A stretch of 64,000 bases of DNA from Variovorax sp. ZS18.2.2 (GTDB lineage Bacteria; Pseudomonadota; Gammaproteobacteria; Burkholderiales; Burkholderiaceae_C). Below, piece by piece: positions 52,062-61,800 of the stretch. Both the position numbers and the translations under genes were made by a program. The DNA lies in contig NZ_JANLNM010000001.1 of assembly GCF_024701975.1 (NCBI RefSeq), positions 1,922,001 to 1,986,000 on the forward strand. Reading direction: 5' to 3'. Within the stretch, counting starts at the first letter, position 1; each line of letters begins with the position of its first letter. The notes below the pieces were generated by a model. The model ran no database searches. It saw only the letters and a program-made list of their open reading frames with translations, and was not told where the DNA came from.

Positions 52062-52691
52062 TCAGCGCAGCGCGCCAAGGGCCTGCCTGAGCGCGGTGTC
52101 CACCTTGCGCACCGAGACGCCGTGGCGCCGGGCCACTTCCTGGCGCGACATCTCGTGCCAGCGCAGCGCGAGCAGCACCGACTGGTGGCGCCGCGGCAGG
52201 CGCTGCATCGCGCGGTCCACCGCGGCCACTTCCGAACGTGCCTCGGCGATGAGCTCGGGGCCGGGCTGCAGGTCGGCGATGACGTCCAGGTCCCCACCCG
52301 CCTCGTTCGACGTGGGCCAGCGCTTGCGCGCGCGGAGGCTGTCCATCGCGAGGTTGCACGCCACGCGGTACACGTACGCATCGGGGTTCGCGGGCGCCTC
52401 CTGCGGCGGGCGCTCGGCCAGGCGCAGCCATGCGTCGTGCAGGCACTCCCTCGCGAAGTCGGCACACCCCAGGTGCCGCTCGAGGCGCCGGTGCAGCGGG
52501 CCGTAGTTCGCCGTCAGGTGCGCCCGCAGATCCATCGCGGGCGCCACCGGAACCGGGTGCACCGGCGGCTTCGGCGCGCGCACCTCGGGCACATGCGACT
52601 CGGCATGGTCGTCGAGCAGGCGCCAGAACGAAGGCGGTAGCGAGGAGAACCGGTCCGGTGCATGGCCGAAGGCCTGGAAGTCTGGAGTCAT
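52062..52691 (-). CDS. ECF RNA polymerase sigma factor (FecI-like) with N-terminal extension
   Basis: 209 residues. From about residue 54: sigma region 2 (LTANYGPLHRRLERHLGCADFARECLHDAWLRLAE; NPDAYVYRVACNLAMDSLRARKR) and region 4 (AMQRLPRRHQSVLLALRWHEMSRQEVARRHGVSVRKVDTALRQ). The first 50 residues (FGHAPDRFSSLPPSFWRLLDDHAESH) are unlike FecI and may be an extension or a mis-set start; ATG 52532 (MDLRAHLT) would give the normal length. FecI-type sigmas usually pair with an anti-sigma FecR and a receptor; none is in this window. It lies between the exoprotein gene and the Phd-like gene, all on the minus strand, so it probably drives this locus. Confidence 0.88.
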   Translation of the reverse strand: MTPDFQAFGHAPDRFSSLPPSFWRLLDDHAESHVPEVRAPKPPVHPVPVAPAMDLRAHLTANYGPLHRRLERHLGCADFARECLHDAWLRLAERPPQEAPANPDAYVYRVACNLAMDSLRARKRWPTSNEAGGDLDVIADLQPGPELIAEARSEVAAVDRAMQRLPRRHQSVLLALRWHEMSRQEVARRHGVSVRKVDTALRQALGALR

Positions 52692-52782
52692 GTTGGATGT
52701 CCGCTGAACGCCGGGCGCTTGCCGCCAGCCGGGATCTCCGGCCGCGGGAAAGGCCAAGCCTTGAAACCAAGGAAGAACGAGT

Positions 52783-52809
52783 GCGCCCGCCGGCCCGGGC
52801 GCCGGGCGC
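52783..52809 (-). terminator. GC-rich hairpin after tpsA stop
   Basis: 7-bp perfect stem GCGCCCG/CGGGCGC with a GC-rich 13-nt loop, ending 3 bases from the tpsA stop codon (52813-52815). No strong T-run, so it may only attenuate transcription into the sigma factor gene 92 bases further on. Confidence 0.5.
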
Positions 52810-52812
52810 AGG

Positions 52813-55800
52813 TCAACGTTGCAGGTTGGCACGCTCCTCGTCCGTCAGTTGCCGGCTCGCCGACGGCGGCAGGCTGCCGCTGGCACCCAGCACGCGGATC
52901 ACGCTGCGCGGGTTGTAGCTCACGGGCGTCAGTGCCTTGTCGGCGGGCACGTCGTTGTTGCTGCCGTTGTTGTTGCTGCTGCTGTTGCCGCCACCGGCCG
53001 GTTCGTTGCCGAAGCCCAGCACGCGCACGGTGAACACCGAGGGCAAGGCCTGCCGCGCCGCGGCGCGGTCGCGCTGCATCACGTCCTGCGCGGCCATGCT
53101 GGCCTGCGAGGCCGCCGCGCTGGCGTTCGTCAATGCGCCCACGTTCACCGAGGCGATCACCGGCAGGCCGGACGACTCGCCCTTCACCTGGATGTTGGCG
53201 GCGTTGACCACCTGCAGCGCCGCGACGTTCACGTTGCCCGACACGCGGATGCCGGCCTCGCCCGCATCGATGGTGCCCAGGGGCGCGATCAGGTCGACGT
53301 CGCCCGGTGGCACCTCGGCAATGGGCGCCAGCGTGGCGATGCCCGCGCCCGAGCTCGGCGCCTGCGGGGAGACCTCCACGTTGCCCACGGCGTCGTACAC
53401 GCGCTTGGGCGGCGTGTACAGCACCGTGGTCTTGGAGCCGCGGCCCGCATTGATGTCGCCCTTGACCGACCAGGCGAAGATGTCGCCGCCGAAGGTGGTC
53501 ATGATGCGCGAGAGGCCCAAGAGCAGGCTGCCGTCGCTGAAGAGGCGGATGTCGCCCTCGCCCTGCGTCATCACGCCCGAGGTGGCCGGCGGCACCGCGC
53601 CCTGCACGCCCAGGATGATCTGGCCGCCCGGCGCCAGCATCTCGATGTCGCCGCCGAAATTGGTGCGCACGCCCGAGCCGCCGAACATCGTGATGTCGCC
53701 GCCGCGCGCGATCGGGTTGCCCGCCGCGTCCTTCTCGGGGAACAGCGTCGAAATCATCTCGCGGCCACGCAGGTACGAGCCCGAACGGCTGCTCTGCGGA
53801 TCGTTGTACTCGCGGCCGCCTGCACGCAGCTCGGCGTAATACACCTCGCGCAGGAAGACGCGCTGCTGCTCCGGCGCCAATGCATCGAAATACGCGAGGG
53901 CCTGCGCGGTGTCGCCGCTGAAGCCATAGCGCGTGTTCAACCATGCGGCGAGTTCCGCCTCGTAGGTCTTGACGGCCTTGCCCGGTTGGCTGGCGAGGGA
54001 CGTGCCTGCATCGGCGCGCATCGACGGGTCGAGATAGCGCGTGCGGATCGCGGACATGTCCAGGCCCGAGATACCGGCCGCTGCGCCCACGCCCGCCGCC
54101 ATCGCGATCGATGCACCCGGGCGTGTGTCGCCCGGCACGATCGGTCCGATGGAGGTGATGCCGCCGCGGTCTTCCTGCAGCAGGTTGCGGCCCGCCGTGA
54201 CTTCCAGCGTGCCGGGGCCGGCGATGTCGAAGTTGGCATAGCGGATGTCGCGTCCGGCCGAGACGATGGAGACGTCGGTCGGGTTGCCGTGAACGATCAG
54301 GTTGCCGCGCAGGTTGCCCCCGAGTTCCTGGGGGGCTGCGGTCGAGTCCCCCGGCGCGACGCCGGTGTTGACGATGTCCCGCCCCGCCATGACGCGGATC
54401 GGCGCGGCGGCGTTGTACCAGGTCTCCGTCGTGCTGCGCGCGATGACTTCGCCTGTCTTCAGTCCGATGATGTCGCCGCCGGCGGCATAGAAACGCACGG
54501 GCGGTGCTTCGGCTACGCGGTCGAGTCCGACCGCCGCCGTGTTCGGGCCGAATGCGAAGAGCGTCGGACCATTGAACTGGGTCGCGTCGCCGCTGCCCGA
54601 GATCGCCAGACCGTTGCTCGCAACATTGGTCGCAAGCACCTTGCCGATGCCGTACGCCTGGGCGACGAATGCCGGATTGAACGGCGTGGGCAACGGTGTG
54701 CCCGTGCCAGACATGCCGACCGAATACTGGCCCGCGTAGATGGAACCGCCCGCGAGCATTTCCAGCTCGCCCGTGGCCGACGGCGCGAGCGTCAGGCCGT
54801 AGTTGATCTTGCCGGGATCGCCCACGGTCAGCGGCAGTGCCGCATAGCCGTAGTAGAGGCTCCCCGTCAGGGCCGCCGCCCGGAAGATGGAGGGATAGAC
54901 GATCCACGCATCCTTCGATGTGGTGCGCAGTTGGCTGTTGTCGCCGGCCGCCATCGTGGGCGTCAGCTGGCCGCCGGCGGAGATGAGATTGATCGCGCTG
55001 CGGCCGGTCCAGAGACTGAACCATCCCTGCCCGCCCGCGTTCGGCGACTGGCCGCCGACCGAGAAGGCAGAGCTGTTGGGCATGTCGCTGCGTCCTGGAT
55101 CGGAGGCGCCGCCGAGCACCAGGTCGCCGCGCGTCTGCAGGTAGATCGCCGTGTCGCCCGGCACGAGGTTGATGCCACCCCTGGCGTTGGCATAGCTCGC
55201 CGCGAACGGGTCCATGCCCCGCGCGTCGACCGGGTCGGAGAACAGGAAGGCGCCCGACAGGTACTGCAGGCCCAGGCTGCCAATCGACGCGGCGCTGACC
55301 CCGGTGGCGCCGCGCAAATTTGCGATGGCACCGGTGAGGGGCAGCTTTTCCGAACCCGGGCTCAGGTTGCGATTGGGGTTGAGCGCACCGGCAACGCGCA
55401 TGTCGATGTCGCCACCGCCGGTCAGCGTGAGCGTGCCGTCGGCACCGACGCGGCCGGTGCTACCCACTGCGACCACGAGGCCTTCGCTGCGGTCCGTGGC
55501 GTTCTGCACGCTGGTCTGGGTGCCGCGCAATCCGATCGTTCCCGCCTCGCCGCCCACGCGGATGCGGATGTCGCCGCCGCCCAGCGTGCCGATGCCGGTG
55601 AAGCCGGTGAGGTCCGGTGCCTTGCGGTCCGTCCCCGGCGCCGTAGCCGTATAGGCGCCGAAGTTGATCCACCACGCCGTGGGAATCGCCTCGTCGATGG
55701 CCGCCGTGCCGGAGCCCTGGCGCCACAGCCAGTTGCCCGGCAACACGCTCGACAGCCCGCTGCCCATCAGGTCGCCCACCAGGTTGCCCCCGGCTGCGAC

Positions 55801-58800
55801 CAGTACGTTGCCACCCTGGTCGGGGTACCAGGCGCGATACGTCGCCAGGCCGGCGCTGTAGTCGAGCAGCTCGGATTGCGGACCGATCGGCGAGCCGCTG
55901 GCGTCCTTGCCGCGCGGGCGGTTGTACGCTGCATCGGCTGCTGTCGCCGCGCCGGCGGTGTAGACGCCGTAGAGCGAATCCATGCGGATGTCGCCGGCAG
56001 CGAGCAGCTCGAGGTCGCCGGTGCCGGTTCGCAGCACGCTGAAGGCCGGTGCGACAACTTGGCTGCCGGTGATGCTGGGCGGGCCGGAGGTCTCCACGCA
56101 ATAGGACGGATCGAAAACGCAAACCCAACTTTCAGACTCCGGCACCACTTCGCCCTCGACATAGTCGCCCATTTCGTGCGCGTTCGGACCCCAGGTAATG
56201 ACCGTACTTCGGCCAATGATGTAGTCCCTGATGCCGTGCGTGTCGCCCAGCCGAAGGGCCGCTGTGGAAGCCGGGTTCAGCGCGCGCCGGTCGGCCGAGC
56301 CGAGATCGGCTCCCGCGACCAGTTGCACGTTCCACGACGTGGCACCCTCGCCGAGCATCGGCGCCACCGCCCAATTGCGCCCCTGTACGCCGTTCACCGA
56401 AGGCCGCAGGTTGATAGGCTGGTCGCCAGGCAGTTCGATCGTGGTCAACGATGGAATCAGCGATCCCCGCGCGAGAACAGTCTGGCCGGTCGTGTTCATC
56501 TCCACCGGCAGCGCCACGCCCTTGGGCCAGGTGAGCGCGGCCACGCCCGCCGGCACACGCAGCGCCGTTCCGGCACCGAGCCGCATGCCCTCGCCCAGCG
56601 CGGTGGCGGTCCGCAGCACCGTGCCGGCCGCATAGGCCAACGACCCATCGGCGTTGTAGATGTTGGCGGCGACCACCGTGCCCGCCGAAAGGTTCAGCGC
56701 GCCCGTGAGCACAGCGTCCACCGGCAGCACCGTGCCCGCGGGGAGCGTCATCGCCGCCACGTTCACGCTGTAGTTGAGCGTCGATCCCGCGGGGAAGACC
56801 GTGCCGGTGTCGAGCACCACGTTGTCGATCGGCACCACGATGTCGCCGCCGAACGCGGGCAGGGCAGGATAGTGAGCCTCCGTCAACACCCAGCCGCTGT
56901 CATCGGGCGTCGCCGGAGGCGGCGCGAAGCCGTCGTTGATGCTGCCGTGGACATTGAGCCCGCCCGCTGCACGGATCACCAGCTTGCCGGGTTCGCCGTA
57001 GCCGCGCCGCGCCGGATCGTTGCGGTCGGCACCGGGACCGTAGCGGTAGCCCGAGAGATCGAGGTCGCCGTCCACCGTGATGTCGCCATGCGGGTTGTTC
57101 ATGCGGTCGCTGACGATCTCCACGCCCGGCCGCAGGTGATAGCTACCCAGGCCCGACAGCCGGTTGGCGAGTGCGCCGTTGCCCAGCGCGGCATTGATGA
57201 AGAGCTGGCTGTCCCCGTCGATGCGATCGAGATAGCCCTGCGTGATGAGCTGAGGCCGGTAGCCCGACACGTCGGGCAGGTCGGCCAGCGGCGCGTCGTC
57301 GTAGCTGCGGAAGGCGTTGACCGCGACGGTCTTCGCGCCCTGGACCACTGGCGTGCCGTTGACCGTAACGGCCACGTCGTCCGCGCCGACGCGCGGCGCA
57401 TTCAGGTCGAGCGTGCCGCGCGCGCGGCCATCGTTCTGCCCCGCCTTCGCGCCCACGGCGACGTCGGTGCCGGCCCGCAGGTCGATGCGCGCACCGCTGC
57501 CCAGCGTCAGCATGCCCTCGGCGCTGGTGAGATCGACGATGGCCCGGTTGGGGCTGTCGATGATCTTGCCGTAGCTGTCCACGCGCAGCCCGGTGCCGTG
57601 CGCGTCGAGCGTGCCGTTGACCGTGAGGTCGCCCTTCGCGGCGAGCCGGATCGAGCCGACCTGGAAGCCGCTCGCGTCGATGCGGCCGTCCACGCGCAGG
57701 CTGCCGCCGTCCACGGCAATGGACACCTCGCGGGCCTTCACGCCGTCGCCCACCACGAGGTCGCCCTGCTTCACCTGGAAGCGGCGCGCGCCGAACACAC
57801 CGCCTTCGTTCAGCCGGTGGTTGAGGTCCGCGAAGTCGCCCAGCGTCTGCGCGCGCACCGTGAGCTCGCCCGCGTCGTAGGGCACCACCGTGCCGCCCGC
57901 GTCGTAGCTGCCGCTGCTGCTGCCGCGAATGGCGCCCAGCAGGTCGACGCGCCCCGCACCCGCGCCCTCGCCCAGCGCGGTGGCCTCGACAGTGCCGCCT
58001 CGGTTGTTGCGTGCCGAGACGTCGATCACCGAGCCTGCAGCCTGCGCGATGCTGCCCGCCGCGCTGGTCAGCACGAGGTCGCCGCCCCAGCTGTACTTGT
58101 CGACATCGAACAGCGCCACCTTGCGGCCCGACAGGTCGATGCGCGAGCCGGCGCCCAGCGCAATGCCGTCGGTCGCCGCGAGCACCAGCCGCCCGGAGGG
58201 CAGCACGATGCTGCCCTCCAGGCCGATGCTCTTCCCCTTCAGTTCCAGTGTGGCGCCGAGCGCATCGTTCGATGTGGCCGTGGTCGCCGTGCTCGCACCT
58301 TCGGGCGCCGCCACCTTGATGGCGCCGCCCGCGGTGATGCGGGTCTTCGAGCCCGCCTGCCCCGTCAGCAGCGGCGATGTGATCGCGAGGTTGCCGCCTT
58401 CGTAGGCATAGCCTTCACCCGGCGTGTACGCGCCCTGGCGCTGGTACACCGCAAGCGTGCTGCTGCTGTCGGAGGTCACGCGCTCGGAGGCCGTGAGCTT
58501 CACGTCGGCAAAGCCCAGTGCGAGCCGCGCATCGGTCTGCGTGCCGTTCGCCTGTGCATACGGGCCGTGGCCCAGCACGATCGAGCGCGCGGCGATGTCG
58601 AGCGTGCCGCCACCCGGCAGCCCGGTGACCGCGGCGCCGGGCGCGCCCTCGGCGCCGGTCCAGACGAATTCGCCCGCGCGGATCGCGACCACGTCGCCGG
58701 CCGCGCCGTAGCCGTAGATCGCGGGCGTGCCGAGCACCAGCCGGTCGAGGCTCGATGCATCGAGCTTCACCGCGCCGTAGGTGTTCACGGCATCCCGCGC

Positions 58801-61800
58801 ATTGAGGGTCAGCGTCTCCAGTGCGGGCGCGCCGGTGGCGGTGTTGCCGGCCAGCAGGCTGTCCAGCTTGGCCTGGTTGAGCACGAGCCCGCTCGGCAAT
58901 TGGCCACCGGCGCGCGCGGCGGCGATATTGGCGTCCTCGCCGAGGTTGACCGCGGCCAACGCCAACGAGAGGTTGCGCGTGCCGTAGGAGACGTTGTCGG
59001 CCAGCGTCAGCGCACCCCCGGTCGCAATCGCCAGCGTGCCCTCCGACACCAGACGGGTCGCGCCGTTGCAGGCCGCGCTCACGCAACTGCCGATGTCGAT
59101 CGCAACCGTTCCGGGTCCTTGCGCCGCGGAAGGTTGCGCGAGAACAAGATTGAACCAGCCATTGGACAGGGCAACCACCCCGGTGCCGGTGAACACATAG
59201 CCGTCGTTCGAGCCGTAGCTCGCCGTGCCCCTGCCGATGGTGCCGAGCGACGCCCCTTCCTCGATGGTGATGCGGCCATCCGCGATGGGCGAAGGTGCGC
59301 CCACGAGGATGAGTTCGCCCGCCGACAGGTTGGCGCCGCTGCGCACGATCAGGCTGCCGGCGCCTGCGATGTTGACGATCCGGCCGCGCTGGCCATAGGT
59401 GGTTCCCAGCGTGCCGTTGAGCACCAGGCGCGAGGTGCCCAGCTTGTTCAATTCGCTGTCGTGGACCGATGCGCCCGCCAGCGCCTCGTCGGCCGCTTGC
59501 CCCGCGGCGAGAACCTCGGCGAGGTTGCGCACGTTCACCGTGCCGCCGAAGCCCACGCTCGCGGGCTGCGCACCCAGGCGCAGTTCGCCGTCGAATTTCA
59601 GCGCGGTCCGGTCCGCTTCGCCCACGGGCGGCCTGGACAGCATGATGTCCAGCGTCTTCGCATCCGAGGTGAGTGCCGCGCGCAGAAAGCCGCGCCGCGC
59701 CGCATCCGCCTGTACGAAGGCGTTGTAGTCGGTCTCGTTGTAGCTCGAGTAGCTGCGCGCCTTGTCGCCCGGCGTGATGACGACCTGGTTGGGCAGCGCC
59801 TCGCGGATCGACGTGTTGGCAACGCCGAGGTAGCCGCCCGCAACGTAGGAGCCGTTGCCCACGCTCGTGACACCCGAAAGCCCGATGCGGTCGGCCGCGC
59901 CGATTTCCACCCGGAAGGCGCCCGGCAGCAGGCTGTAGCTCGAGGGCATCAGCGTGTAGGTGCCGGCCGGCAGGCCGGGCACGCCCGCGGGCACGGTGAT
60001 CTGCTGCCCGATGCCCGGCGTGCCGAAGCCCGCCTCGGGCGCCACCGGCGCATAGCTGGCCGCGCTGCCGGGCACGATGGCATAGACGGCATTGCCGGCC
60101 CGGCTGAAGCCGTTGGCAGGGTTCGCGTTGGCCAGCGCCGTCGCCAGCACATCGACCGAGCCACCGCGCCCGCTCACGAAGCCCGCGCCGGCCAGTGTGC
60201 CGCCGCCCGACAGGTCGAGCACGGAGCCCGCCTGTGCGTCGAGGTGGCGCGTAGCCACCTTGATGCCGCCCTCCAGGTCGCCCACGCCCTTGAGCACCAC
60301 CGGCTGGCCGTTGTACAGGTAGCTCAGGCCATCGACGGTGCCGCCGTACGGCATGAGCAGGCCTTCGCCGCTCACCGAGGTGATGCTGCCGGGCAGCAGC
60401 GTCACGCGGTTCGTGGCAGCCGTGAACGGGTCGGTCTCGGTGCCGAGGGTCAGCCGTCCCAGCGGCGCCCGCACGATGCCGCCCTGCTCGACGGTTTCGG
60501 CCTGGAGGTTGATGGTGCCGAAGGCCGAATACGGCATGGCAACTTCACCTTCGCCATAGCGACGGATGGAGAGAACGCTGCCGGGAACATAACTTCTGAA
60601 TACGCCGCCCGTCAGGGCATAGCCAGCCGTGATGGTGTTTACCGTCCCTGTCCCTGGATAGATCTGCGCGGCCGCCAAGTGCACATCGCCAGGTGTCGCC
60701 AGGCTTGCGCCGAGCAGCCGCAAGTCGCCGCGGCTCGTGAGTTCGACAGCTTCGAACCCGCGCCGGTCGACCCCATAGCTCGTGATGCCCAGGTTGACAT
60801 CCGCGCGGGTGCCGAAGCCGAAACTGCCCCGCAGGTCGACCAGGTCCGCCAGCACGGAAAACGTGCCGTCGCCCTGCTGGCGGGACGGGCCGTTCTCCCA
60901 ATGGGCCATCGGCATGATCTGCGTGTCCGCCGAGGCCCTGCGCGTCGTGCCCGCCAGGCGCACATAAGGCGCCGACAGCGACACCGTCGAATCCGCTGGC
61001 GTGGTCTCGCCGTGCGCATAGGTGCCTGCATACAGGCGCAGGCTCTGGCTCATGCCGAGCGCGACGTTGCCGTCGAAGCTGAGCGGCCCGTCGACGAGCA
61101 CCGAGAGATTGCCGAAGCCGCCGGCCTCGATGCGGTCGACGCCGACGCGCGCGGTGCCCGTCAGCAATTCGCCGCGCGCATCCGCCATCGTCTGCGCAGC
61201 CGCCACCGGGCTGTCGCCTTGCGTCTGCGCCAGCACCAGCTCGCGGTGGCGCAGCACGTCGCCGCGGGTGGTCGCCCTCTCGTAGAGCGGCGATGCGAGC
61301 GCGAGCGCGAGCGTGCCGCCCGCCGCACCTTCGCCGCCGGCCGCCGCGCGCAGCGTGCCGTCCAGGTACAGGCCGTGGTTGGACTTCAGCACGATCGAGC
61401 CGCCGTTGCTGGCCACCGTGATGGGCGCGGGCGAGCGGCCCGGTGCGCTGCCGGAGGGATCGAGCACGGCACGGGTGCCCGAGGCATCGAGCAGCGCGCC
61501 CGAGCGGATGACGATGAACGCGTCGGCGGCATCCGCCTCGCCCGTCTTGTCCCAATCGAGTGCGCCGCCGATGCTGATCGTGCCGCCGTCGGCCACCTGG
61601 CCGTAGGTCCGGCCGAACACGTCCTGCGCAGTGGCCGCGCGTGCGGCCACGTCCAGCACGGCGTGGTCGCCGATCCAGATCAGGCCCGGCGTGCCGGGCA
61701 ATGCGCTGCGGGGCCGGTCGATCGCGATCGTGCCGCCCGGTGCGCTGAGCTTTCCGTCGACCGTGACGTCGCGGCCCAGCAAGGTGATCGACTGGCCGGG

